DNA of 64,000 nucleotides from Tenacibaculum pacificus. GTDB taxonomy: Bacteria > Bacteroidota > Bacteroidia > Flavobacteriales > Flavobacteriaceae. The position numbers and the translations under genes were made by a program. The notes under the pieces were generated by a model. It was not told the DNA's origin. It made no database searches and was given only the letters and a program-made list of their open reading frames with translations. The stretch lies in assembly GCF_027941775.1 (NCBI RefSeq), contig NZ_CP115917.1, positions 1,246,001 through 1,310,000 on the forward strand, in the 5' to 3' direction. Shown piece after piece: positions 36,833 through 45,087 of this stretch. The first letter of the stretch is position 1. Each line of letters begins with the position of its first letter.

Positions 36833-38452
36833 TTATGAATACATTTTCTTTCTTAATTCTTTAACTTTTGGGTCAGCTAAATAATCATCAAAAGTTGAAT
36901 ACTTATCAATTACACCTTTTGGCGTTATTTCAATAACTCTGTTTGCTACGGTTTGCGCAAACTCGTGGTCATGAGTAGAGAATAAAACCGTTCCTTTAAA
37001 GTTAATTAAAGAGTTGTTTAATGCTTGAATAGATTCTAAATCTAAGTGATTTGTAGGTTCGTCTAACATAACGATGTTTGCTCTTGTCATCATCATTCTA
37101 GATAACATACAACGAACCTTTTCCCCTCCAGATAAAACATTACTTTTCTTTAAAGCTTCTTCTCCAGAGAAAATCATTTTACCTAAAAATCCTCTTAAAA
37201 ATACTTCTTCTCTTTCTTCTTCTGTTTGTGCGTATTGGCGTAACCAATCTACTAAATCTAATTCTCCATCTTGGAAAAAAGATGAATTATCCGAAGGTAA
37301 ATAAGATTGCGTAGTTGTTACTCCCCAATTATATTTTCCTGAGTCTGCTTCTTCGTTACCTGATATAATTTGATAAAAAGTAGAAACAGCTTTCGAACTT
37401 TTAGAAATAATTGCAACTTTATCTCCTTTATTTAAATTGATGTCAACATTGGCAAATAATGGTTCACCTTCAAATTCTTTAGATAATCCTTCGATGTTTA
37501 AAATTTGATCTCCAGCTTCTCTATCTCTATCAAAAATAATTGCAGGATAACGACGACTAGAAGGTTTAATTTCATCAACATTTAACTTGTCTATCATCTT
37601 CTTACGAGAAGTAGCTTGTTTAGACTTTGCCATGTTTGCCGAAAAACGACGAATGAATTCTTCTAATTCTTTCTTTTTATCTTCTGATTTTTTATTTTGT
37701 TGCGCTCTTTGCTTTGCCGCTAATTGACTAGATTCATACCAGAAAGTATAATTTCCTGAAAAATGATTAATTTTAGCAAAATCAATATCAGAAATATGTG
37801 TACAAACAGCATCTAAAAAGTGACGGTCATGCGATACAACGATTACCGTGTTATCAAAATTAGCTAAGAAATTTTCTAACCAAGCGATTGTTTCAAAATC
37901 TAAATCGTTGGTAGGTTCATCCATAATTAACACATCAGGATTACCAAACAATGCTTGTGCTAATAAGATACGTACTTTTTTCTTAGAATCTAAGTCGGCT
38001 AATAAAGTATAATGGTCTTCTTCTTTAATACCTAAATTAGATAATAATGTTGCAGCAGCAGAATCGGCATTCCAACCATCCATTTCTTCAAAACGAACTT
38101 GTAACTCCCCTATTTTCTCTGCATTTTCATCGGTGTAATCAGCGTATAAGGCATCAATTTCCGATTTAATTTTATATAATTCTTTATTTCCTTTTAATAC
38201 AGTATCTAAAGTCGTAAACTCATCAAAAGCATAATGATCTTGCGTTAAAACAGACATTCTTTTACCTGGTTCTAAATGAACATGACCAGATGTTGCCTCT
38301 TGTACTCCTGATATAATTTTTAAGAAAGTAGATTTTCCCGCTCCGTTTGCTCCGATAATACCGTAGCAATTTCCTTGTGTAAACTTAGTATTTACTTCAT
38401 CAAACAAAATACGTTTACCAAACTGAACTGATAAATTAGAAACTGATAACAT
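36833..38452 (-). CDS. ABC-F family ATPase (YbiT-like)
   Basis: A 539-residue soluble protein with two ATP-binding domains and no membrane segments; ABC-F proteins act on the ribosome in translation. Domain 1 has Walker A IGANGAGKST (about residues 34-43) but a degenerate signature (LLADLDSKKKVRILLAQAL), as in YbiT. A charged linker (AAKQRAQQNKKSEDKKKELE) follows. Domain 2 has an intact signature NVLSGGEKVRCMLSR and Walker B IVMLDEPTNHLDLES, but its Walker A is SKSSKAVSTFY, without the P-loop glycines and lysine. One of the two composite ATP sites should therefore be inactive. A -7 box TACTTTTG reads on the minus strand at 38484-38477. Confidence 0.9.
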   Translation of the reverse strand: MLSVSNLSVQFGKRILFDEVNTKFTQGNCYGIIGANGAGKSTFLKIISGVQEATSGHVHLEPGKRMSVLTQDHYAFDEFTTLDTVLKGNKELYKIKSEIDALYADYTDENAEKIGELQVRFEEMDGWNADSAAATLLSNLGIKEEDHYTLLADLDSKKKVRILLAQALFGNPDVLIMDEPTNDLDFETIAWLENFLANFDNTVIVVSHDRHFLDAVCTHISDIDFAKINHFSGNYTFWYESSQLAAKQRAQQNKKSEDKKKELEEFIRRFSANMAKSKQATSRKKMIDKLNVDEIKPSSRRYPAIIFDRDREAGDQILNIEGLSKEFEGEPLFANVDINLNKGDKVAIISKSSKAVSTFYQIISGNEEADSGKYNWGVTTTQSYLPSDNSSFFQDGELDLVDWLRQYAQTEEEREEVFLRGFLGKMIFSGEEALKKSNVLSGGEKVRCMLSRMMMTRANIVMLDEPTNHLDLESIQALNNSLINFKGTVLFSTHDHEFAQTVANRVIEITPKGVIDKYSTFDDYLADPKVKELRKKMYS

Positions 38453-38638
38453 TTATAGTTTTTTTTAATTCGAGTGCAAAAGTATAAAATATACTTGCGT
38501 AAAAAGAATTTGCAAGGAAATATTTAACACATTACATTTGATGCCGATAATTCGTTTTAACAACGAATTAACAACGAAACTATGAAGATTTGTTTATTTT
38601 TGAACAGAATTCTTTATAAAGTTAATAACTACTAGCGT

Positions 38639-40000
38639 ATGACTAAATATATAACTCCCTTTATATTAATTTCATTATTTATTGGATGTAATATACCTAA
38701 AAAACCAGAAATCACTTATTTTGGAGGTAAAATTATAAATCCGAAGTGTGGTTATATTACTTTATCAGACAATTATAAATTTAACGATACTATTTATTTA
38801 AAGAAAGATAATAGTTTTTTAGGCTCTTATAAAGATTTTAAAAAAGGATTATATGTTTTTGGACATGGTCCTGAACATCAATATGTGTATTTAGAACCTA
38901 AAGACAGTTTACTTTTTAGATTGAATACTTGGGATTTTGATGAATCGTTGGTTTTTAGCGGAAAAGATGCAGAAAGAAACAACATGTTAATTGAAGCTTT
39001 TTTAGAAAAAGAAAAAGATGAAAAGAATTTTTATAGACTTTATAACCTTTCTCAAGATAAATTTTTAAAAAAAATTGATTCTATAAAAAAAATTAAACAA
39101 GAAAAACTTGTTTTTTTTAAGGAAAATGCTAAAAATAAAGTATCAAAAGAGTTTATAGAAATACTAAATATAGCTTTACTATATCCTGTTTATACTTATT
39201 TAGAGCAATATGCTATTCATAACTTTACTAAAAAAGTTCCTGAAAAATTAGTACCTTCTTATTTTGATTACCGTTCTAATATCAATTCAAAAAAAGATTC
39301 TTTAATTTTTTATAGTCCTTATTATGCTTTAATGATTGATAAATTATATAATGATGTATATCTTAAAGAAGGTAATTCTGAAAACTTTACATTAAATTTA
39401 TTAAATAATATTAATTCAAATATTTCTTCTGAAGAAATAAAAAACAAACTGTTATATAATACTGTTATTAGTCATTTTTTTAAAGAACCTAATAGTCAAG
39501 ATAAAAATAAAACATTTTTTACTTTCTTTAAATTAAATACAGATATAGACCAGAAGAAAAATATTCAACGTTTAGTTAATGACCTTAAATTATTAAATAA
39601 AGGCGATAAACTACCTCCTTTTAAGTTAATAAATGCAAAAGGAGAATTAAAAAGTATATCTAAAATTATAAAAGGTAAAAACGCAGTTATTCTACTTAAA
39701 GATAACAAATATGCTTCAGATGACTGGATTGCTTCAAGAACTAACTATTTGATAAAAAACAATCCTAATATAACCTTTATTGTAATCAATTTATGCGATA
39801 CATCTAATAAATATACCAAGGAAATACCTATTAAACATCAATATACACTACCTAAAAATAGTAAAGTTTGTGATTTTTCTACAAGTAAGTTTCCTCGTAT
39901 GGTACTAATTGATAAGCAAGGTATTATCAAAAATGGATATACAAGTTTATCAGCTAAAAACATTAATACAGAGGTAAGCAATTTACTAAAAAATAAATAA
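38639..40000 (+). CDS. Lipoprotein with a thioredoxin-like C-terminal region lacking the CxxC motif
   Basis: The 453-residue protein has a lipoprotein signal with cysteine near residue 16 (LFIGCN). The N-terminal part (about 25-110) resembles the DUF4369-type beta domain that precedes TlpA-like thioredoxin domains in Bacteroidota; the middle is helical. The C-terminus (about 325-450) follows the TlpA pattern: GDKLPPFKLINAKGE, a strand AVILLKDNKYASDDW, and FPRMVLIDKQGIIKNGY. The usual WCxxC is KDNKYASD, so no redox-active cysteines are present. A -7 box TATTTTTG is at 38595-38602. The role is unknown. Confidence 0.65.
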   Translation: MTKYITPFILISLFIGCNIPKKPEITYFGGKIINPKCGYITLSDNYKFNDTIYLKKDNSFLGSYKDFKKGLYVFGHGPEHQYVYLEPKDSLLFRLNTWDFDESLVFSGKDAERNNMLIEAFLEKEKDEKNFYRLYNLSQDKFLKKIDSIKKIKQEKLVFFKENAKNKVSKEFIEILNIALLYPVYTYLEQYAIHNFTKKVPEKLVPSYFDYRSNINSKKDSLIFYSPYYALMIDKLYNDVYLKEGNSENFTLNLLNNINSNISSEEIKNKLLYNTVISHFFKEPNSQDKNKTFFTFFKLNTDIDQKKNIQRLVNDLKLLNKGDKLPPFKLINAKGELKSISKIIKGKNAVILLKDNKYASDDWIASRTNYLIKNNPNITFIVINLCDTSNKYTKEIPIKHQYTLPKNSKVCDFSTSKFPRMVLIDKQGIIKNGYTSLSAKNINTEVSNLLKNK

Positions 40001-40003
40001 TAT

Positions 40004-40034
40004 TTGTTACTTCGTGTAATTTAGCGTAAATTTG
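40004..40034 (+). promoter_or_regulatory. Bacteroidota sigma-A promoter for the DEAD-box helicase
   Basis: TTG at 40004-40006 and TAAATTTG at 40027-40034 are separated by 20 bases, matching the TTG-N(19-21)-TAnnTTTG pattern. Transcription would begin near 40040, giving a leader of about 130 bases before the ATG. Confidence 0.65.
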
Positions 40035-40171
40035 CGGGATTTTATTCTTGTATTAGAATAAAGTTTAGATTATTAACTACCAGATTATTAGCCATATAAT
40101 CTATTGTCCAAATTAAAAATCAGATTTACAGATACTGGCATCTGCGAATCTAAAAGAACACAGACGTATAT

Positions 40172-42013
40172 ATGTCAACATTTTTAGATTTAGGCTTAAA
40201 AGAGCCTATCAACAAAGCATTAACAGATTTAGGTTACGAAAAACCAACTGTAATTCAAGAAAAAGCAATTCCTCAAATTATTTCATCTACGGCTGACTTA
40301 AAGGCATTTGCTCAAACAGGAACAGGTAAAACAGCCGCATTTAGTTTACCTATTATAGAGCAAATAGATGCTTTAGATAAAAATACACAAGCTATTATCT
40401 TATCTCCTACTCGTGAACTTGCTGTTCAAATAGGAAATAACATTAAAGATTTCGCTAAATACATACCAGATTTAAAAGTGGTAACGGTATATGGTGGTTC
40501 TAATATTGAAGAACAAATAAGAGGCTTAAAAAGAGGCGCTCAAATTGTTGTAGGAACTCCTGGAAGAACTGTCGATTTAATAAATCGTAGAGCTTTAAGA
40601 TTAGGAAACGTAAAATGGTTAGTTTTAGATGAAGCTGATGAAATGCTTAACATGGGGTTCAAAGATGAACTTGATAAAGTATTAGACGCTACTCCTGAAA
40701 CAAAACAAACTTTATTGTTTTCAGCAACTTTCCCAAGAGAAGTAGAAGCAATTGCTAGAAACTACATGGATAACCCTGTTGAAATAACATCAGGAGAAAA
40801 AAACCAAGGTTCTGATAATGTTACTCACGAGTATTATGTAGTAAACGAAAGAACTCGTTACCAAGCATTAAAAAGAATTGCAGATGTAAATACTGATATT
40901 TACGCAATTATTTTCTGTAGAACAAGACGTGAAACTCAAGAAGTAGCTAATAATCTTATTAAAGATGGTTATAGTGCTGATGCGTTACATGGAGACTTAT
41001 CTCAACAACAAAGAGATAGTGTTATGGGGAAATTCCGTAAGAAAACAATTCAAATTTTAGTTGCAACTGATGTTGCTGCTCGTGGATTAGATGTTACTGA
41101 ATTAACACACGTTATTAACCATAAATTACCAGACCAAATTGAAAACTACAATCACCGTAGTGGAAGAACTGGTAGAGCAGGTAACAAAGGTATTTCTGCT
41201 GTTTTAGTTAACAATAAAGAAAAAGGTAGATTACGTTCTATTGAGCGTATTATCAAAAAGAAATTTGAAGCTAAAAAAGTACCTACTGGTAAAGAAATTT
41301 GCCAAAATCAATTAATGCATTTAATTGAAAAGGTAAAAGCTACAGAGGTTAACAATGAACAAATTGAAGAGTTTTTACCTAGTATCTATGAAAAATTAGA
41401 GGATTTAACTAGAGAAGAATTAATTCAAAAATTCGTTTCATTAGAATTTAATAAGTTCTTAACTTATTATAATAAATCTGATGACTTAAACGATATATCT
41501 AATAAAGATAGTTCAAGAGCTAGAGCAACAGATGAAAACATGACTCGTTTCTTTATCAACTTAGGTAGAAAAGATAAATTAAATCCAGCTACATTAATTG
41601 GATTAATTAACGATCAGAAAATTGCTGATAAAATAGAAATCGGAGCGATTGATATTTTAGATACTTTCTCTTTCTTTGAAATAGATAAAAACTTTGAAAA
41701 AGAAACTCTAGAAGCTTTTAGCGCTAATGGTGCTGATTTTAACGGAAGATCTGTAAACATTGAAATTACCAAATCTAATCGCGGTGGCGGTGGCGGAAGA
41801 AAACCTCGTGGTGGTGGATTCGGTGGAAGAAAACCTCGTAGTGGTGGAAGTGATAGAGCACCTAGAGGAAGAGCACCTAGAGATAGAGACTCATCTTCAT
41901 CTAGTAGAAGTGGTGGTGATTCAAGAAGACGTAGCGATACAGGTTCTTCACCAAGAAGAAGTAATGGTGACGGTGCATCTTCAGGTTTTGGAAGAAGACG
42001 TAGTAGAGATTAA
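40172..42013 (+). CDS. DEAD-box RNA helicase (DeaD/CsdA-like) with RGG-rich tail
   Basis: A 613-residue RNA helicase likely acting in ribosome assembly or cold adaptation. It shows the Q motif (GYEKPTVIQEKAIP), motif I AQTGTGKTAAF, motif II DEADEML, motif III SATF, and motif VI HRSGRTGRAG. A helical extension and a DbpA-type RNA-binding fold (about residues 450-545, MTRFFINLGRKDKLNPATLIG) follow. The last 65 residues are a low-complexity Gly/Arg/Ser tail, probably for nonspecific RNA binding. The long leader of about 130 bases is compatible with post-transcriptional cold-shock control, but no specific element was identified. Confidence 0.93.
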   Translation: MSTFLDLGLKEPINKALTDLGYEKPTVIQEKAIPQIISSTADLKAFAQTGTGKTAAFSLPIIEQIDALDKNTQAIILSPTRELAVQIGNNIKDFAKYIPDLKVVTVYGGSNIEEQIRGLKRGAQIVVGTPGRTVDLINRRALRLGNVKWLVLDEADEMLNMGFKDELDKVLDATPETKQTLLFSATFPREVEAIARNYMDNPVEITSGEKNQGSDNVTHEYYVVNERTRYQALKRIADVNTDIYAIIFCRTRRETQEVANNLIKDGYSADALHGDLSQQQRDSVMGKFRKKTIQILVATDVAARGLDVTELTHVINHKLPDQIENYNHRSGRTGRAGNKGISAVLVNNKEKGRLRSIERIIKKKFEAKKVPTGKEICQNQLMHLIEKVKATEVNNEQIEEFLPSIYEKLEDLTREELIQKFVSLEFNKFLTYYNKSDDLNDISNKDSSRARATDENMTRFFINLGRKDKLNPATLIGLINDQKIADKIEIGAIDILDTFSFFEIDKNFEKETLEAFSANGADFNGRSVNIEITKSNRGGGGGRKPRGGGFGGRKPRSGGSDRAPRGRAPRDRDSSSSSRSGGDSRRRSDTGSSPRRSNGDGASSGFGRRRSRD

Positions 42014-42038
42014 TTATAGTTTCTTACATCATATAATA

Positions 42039-42068
42039 AAAAAGACAGCTCAATTGAGCTGTCTTTTT
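42039..42068 (+). terminator. Intrinsic terminator after the DEAD-box helicase
   Basis: A perfect 15-bp palindrome (AAAAAGACAGCTCAA with its complement), followed by a T run. Confidence 0.9.
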
Positions 42069-42196
42069 TTGTTTGATTTTTTATCAAAATAACAATAAAA
42101 CCCCGCTCCTATTTTTATACTTTTTACTTGAAAATATAATACCTTTTATCTATTAAAAAAAAGTACTTTAGATGTGAAAACTTATAACTAAAATTA

Positions 42197-42850
42197 ATGA
42201 TATCTAAATTAACTACAAAAAAAATAGACTTTTTAAAAAATCATTTTAAAACATGGATTGTTACTGATAAGTGTCAAGAAACATTTGAACATATTTTAAA
42301 AAGAATTCAAAATTTTAGAGTTTTAGAAGAAGACGAAAAAATATCTTTAGAATGGGAAAAAGGTTCTTTATTTATTGAATTTCAAGGCACAAATTGGAGT
42401 GATGAACCAGAACCTGTATGGGCTATCTTTTCCCCTACTGATAAAAATTATACAGAGACTAAAGATTCTATAACCAATTTACATAAAGATATATTACTTT
42501 TTAAACCTGAATCAGACTATAAAAGATTGAATTTTCCGTCTTTTATGTACGAACATTTTATTGAAGATCAAGAAGAAGAAGATATAGATCGTTATATAGA
42601 GTTTTGTGATTTAGCACAAGATTGTGTAGTTGCTGATACGGAGAATTTAAATTCATTTAATGAACCAAAACTTTGTTTTTTTAGTCATGGTGATGATTTA
42701 AATGATCTTGATCCATACGAAGGACAAGATGCTGACGCTAAAGAGTCATATAATTATGGTGGATTTATTCTTCGAATGTTAGCACATATAATATATGACA
42801 ATGACGCATCATCAGAAATGGAAAAATTATATGAAGAGTTTTCTTCTTAA
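42197..42850 (+). CDS. Acidic soluble protein of unknown function
   Basis: The 217-residue protein has no signal peptide or membrane segment and is rich in Asp and Glu, especially in the second half (EDQEEEDIDRYIEFCDLAQD, DDLNDLDPYEGQDADAKE). The N-terminal part is basic and helical (TTKKIDFLKNHFKTWIV). The central strand region (ISLEWEKGSLFIEFQG, EPVWAIFSPTDKNY) could be a small beta domain. I do not recognise the family. It is enclosed by terminators on both sides and so is a single transcription unit. Confidence 0.6.
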   Translation: MISKLTTKKIDFLKNHFKTWIVTDKCQETFEHILKRIQNFRVLEEDEKISLEWEKGSLFIEFQGTNWSDEPEPVWAIFSPTDKNYTETKDSITNLHKDILLFKPESDYKRLNFPSFMYEHFIEDQEEEDIDRYIEFCDLAQDCVVADTENLNSFNEPKLCFFSHGDDLNDLDPYEGQDADAKESYNYGGFILRMLAHIIYDNDASSEMEKLYEEFSS

Positions 42851-42860
42851 TCTAAAATAA

Positions 42861-42892
42861 AAAAACCTGAACAAATAATTGTTCAGGTTTTT
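42861..42892. terminator. Bidirectional intrinsic terminator
   Basis: AAAAACCTGAACAA (42861-42874) and TTGTTCAGGTTTTT (42879-42892) form a perfect stem with a 4-base loop, lying between two convergent genes. Confidence 0.9.
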
Positions 42893-42913
42893 TTTATGCT
42901 GTTTGTAATATTT

Positions 42914-43750
42914 TTATTGATTTCCTAAAATAATAGGCATTCCACTTTTACCTGCACCAATTAATACAACTTTACTATTTGGTGATTCTGCTAATTTTAA
43001 AGTAGCTTCAATACCTTTATCTTGTAAAATCTTATCAGTTAAAGAAGCACTTAAAATTTTGTTTGCATCAGCTTTACCTTTTGCTTCAATAATTTGTTTT
43101 TCAGCTTCTTTTTGAGCGGTAACTAATCTAAACTCATATTCTAAAGATTCTTGCTCTTGTTTTAATTTACGTTCAATTGCTGTTTTAATTGTGGTAGGTA
43201 AAGTAACATCTCTAACTAAAACTTCATTTAATTGAATAAACTGTTTGTCTAAAATCTTTTTGGTTTCTACAAAAATTTCTGTTTGAATTACATCTCTTTT
43301 ACTAGAATATAATTGTTCAGGAGTATAACGTCCTACAACACTACGAGCTGCTGAACGAATAGCTGGTTGAATAACTCTTGAAATATAATTCTCTCCTTTT
43401 TCCTGATGTAAAGAACCTATTTTATCAGATTGAGGTTGAAACCAAGCAGAAGCTTCTAATCTAATTTCTAATCCATTTGATGATAAAACTTGCATTTTTT
43501 CAAAAATCTCTTGCTGACGTACTTCGTAAATAAAAACTTTATTCCAAGGTGCTACAATTTGAAATCCCTCACCCATTGCAGGTTCATCGGTTACGACACC
43601 ACCGCCAAATGTTTTATATAAAACACCTGCTTGTCCTGATTTAATAGTTACAGTTGATTTATTAAAACCTATAATTGCGATTACAGCGATTATTCCTAAA
43701 AGAAGACCTCCTTTTGGTAATTGAAAATCTAATTGTCTATTATTATTCAT
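42914..43750 (-). CDS. Prohibitin/SPFH (band 7) membrane protein
   Basis: A 278-residue protein with one N-terminal transmembrane helix (GGLLLGIIAVIAIIGF) and an SPFH domain (about 30-210) including SGQAGVLYKTFGGG, RLEASAWFQPQSDKI, and RSVVGRYTPEQLYSSKRDVIQ. A coiled coil rich in Glu, Lys and Ala follows (EYEFRLVTAQKEAEKQIIEAKGKADANKIL). Bacterial prohibitins form large membrane-bound rings, and their role is often linked to protease regulation or membrane organisation. A -7 box TACATTTG reads on the minus strand at 43782-43775, 25 bases before the ATG. Confidence 0.9.
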   Translation of the reverse strand: MNNNRQLDFQLPKGGLLLGIIAVIAIIGFNKSTVTIKSGQAGVLYKTFGGGVVTDEPAMGEGFQIVAPWNKVFIYEVRQQEIFEKMQVLSSNGLEIRLEASAWFQPQSDKIGSLHQEKGENYISRVIQPAIRSAARSVVGRYTPEQLYSSKRDVIQTEIFVETKKILDKQFIQLNEVLVRDVTLPTTIKTAIERKLKQEQESLEYEFRLVTAQKEAEKQIIEAKGKADANKILSASLTDKILQDKGIEATLKLAESPNSKVVLIGAGKSGMPIILGNQ

Positions 43751-43829
43751 TTTTATAGTTTAATTTATTTAAACTCAAATGTACAATTAATCTTTTTTAA
43801 ATTTGTGTAAACCTAAAGCATTAAAATAA

Positions 43830-45026
43830 TTAATGTACATGACCTCCTACAGCTCCTGCTTGTTGCAATAATTTTCCTTTTAAAATATGTGCTCCTTCGG
43901 TAACTATTTTAATATCAAAATTATTTCCTTGAATGGTTTTTATAGCTACAAAACCATTATCATTATTACCTAAGGTAACTTTTAAATGAGTAAATTCAAC
44001 AGCACTTTCTGCCATAAAAATAAAGCTTTCTCCATCTTTTTCTATAATTGCGGCTTCAGGAACAGTAAATTTTTTTTCACCACCTAATAACACATCGGCA
44101 TTAATAAACATTCCCGATTTTAAAATATTTTGTTCATCTTCAAAATGCCCATGAACATTTACTGTTTTAGTTTTATCATTTACTTTTTGACTAATTAATT
44201 TAATATAACCTTTATATGCTGTGTCAATTCCTGAAGGTTTAAAAATAAACTCATCGCCTTTTTTAATTTTGGTAATATCTGTTCCAAAAACATTTAATTC
44301 GGCATGCATATGGTCGGTATCAATAATTTCCATCATTTCCGAATTTGCTGATAAAAACATTCCTTTATTTAAATTATTTTCTACAACATAACCAGAAATC
44401 GGTGATTTTATGTAAACATATTGTTGAATCCCATTTTTTGAAATACTACTTGGCGATAAATTTGCCATCTTTAATTGTGAAGCATAACTATCTACTAAAC
44501 TTTTTGCCGAATTACATATTCCTTCTGATATTTGAAACGATTTTTTTGAAGTAATTTCATTTTCTAATAACATTTTTTTACGCTCATAATCGGCCTTTGT
44601 AACATTGTAATTATTAATTGCTTCTAAATACGAATATTGCAATTTTATAAAATTAGGATGTTGTAAAACTGCAACGGTTTGCCCTTTTCGCACTTTATCC
44701 CCAGGTAATAAATCGGTTCTATATACAAACGATTCTAAAGGAGCGTAAATAGTTGCTTTACTTTGCGGAGGAACTTCTATTGTACCTGTTACAGAAATTC
44801 TATTTCGTATTTTTCGTTGCGAAATTTTGGCTACTTTTATATTTGCAAATGCTACTTGTGCGGTTGTTAAATGCAATTCATTTTCTGCGTGTTCTTCTTC
44901 ATTTTCTTTTACAGATACCACAATTTTTTCTTCGGATGTATGATAGTGTCCTGTATGGTCTTCTTTTTTTGATTTACAACTGATAATCAATATTATTAAA
45001 ACTAGTATTGTGATAAGTTTTTTCAT
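43830..45026 (-). CDS. RND efflux periplasmic adaptor, heavy-metal type (CusB/CzcB-like)
   Basis: A 398-residue lipoprotein (lipobox IISC near residue 16) that links the inner-membrane pump to the outer-membrane channel. It has a His-rich N-terminus (EDHTGHYHTSEE) and a C-terminal GGHVH, both possible metal sites. Between these lie the split biotinyl-lipoyl domain (SKATIYAPLESFVYRTDLLPGDKVRKGQTVA, then IKSPISGYVVENNLNKG), a coiled coil, the beta-barrel region and a membrane-proximal domain. It is the last gene of the operon led by the 112-residue His-rich protein and the CusA-TolC fusion. Copper, silver, zinc or cobalt are possible substrates. Confidence 0.9.
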   Translation of the reverse strand: MKKLITILVLIILIISCKSKKEDHTGHYHTSEEKIVVSVKENEEEHAENELHLTTAQVAFANIKVAKISQRKIRNRISVTGTIEVPPQSKATIYAPLESFVYRTDLLPGDKVRKGQTVAVLQHPNFIKLQYSYLEAINNYNVTKADYERKKMLLENEITSKKSFQISEGICNSAKSLVDSYASQLKMANLSPSSISKNGIQQYVYIKSPISGYVVENNLNKGMFLSANSEMMEIIDTDHMHAELNVFGTDITKIKKGDEFIFKPSGIDTAYKGYIKLISQKVNDKTKTVNVHGHFEDEQNILKSGMFINADVLLGGEKKFTVPEAAIIEKDGESFIFMAESAVEFTHLKVTLGNNDNGFVAIKTIQGNNFDIKIVTEGAHILKGKLLQQAGAVGGHVH

Positions 45027-45087
45027 CTTTTTATATTTTTGTCTGACTAAATCGACTAAATAAAAGTCGAGCCTTTTTTAATTTTTG

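Noticed and set aside
41760..42092. 110-codon Val/Glu-rich frame
   Set aside because: It is the alternative frame of the Gly/Arg/Ser-rich helicase tail; its composition is a shadow of the repeats.
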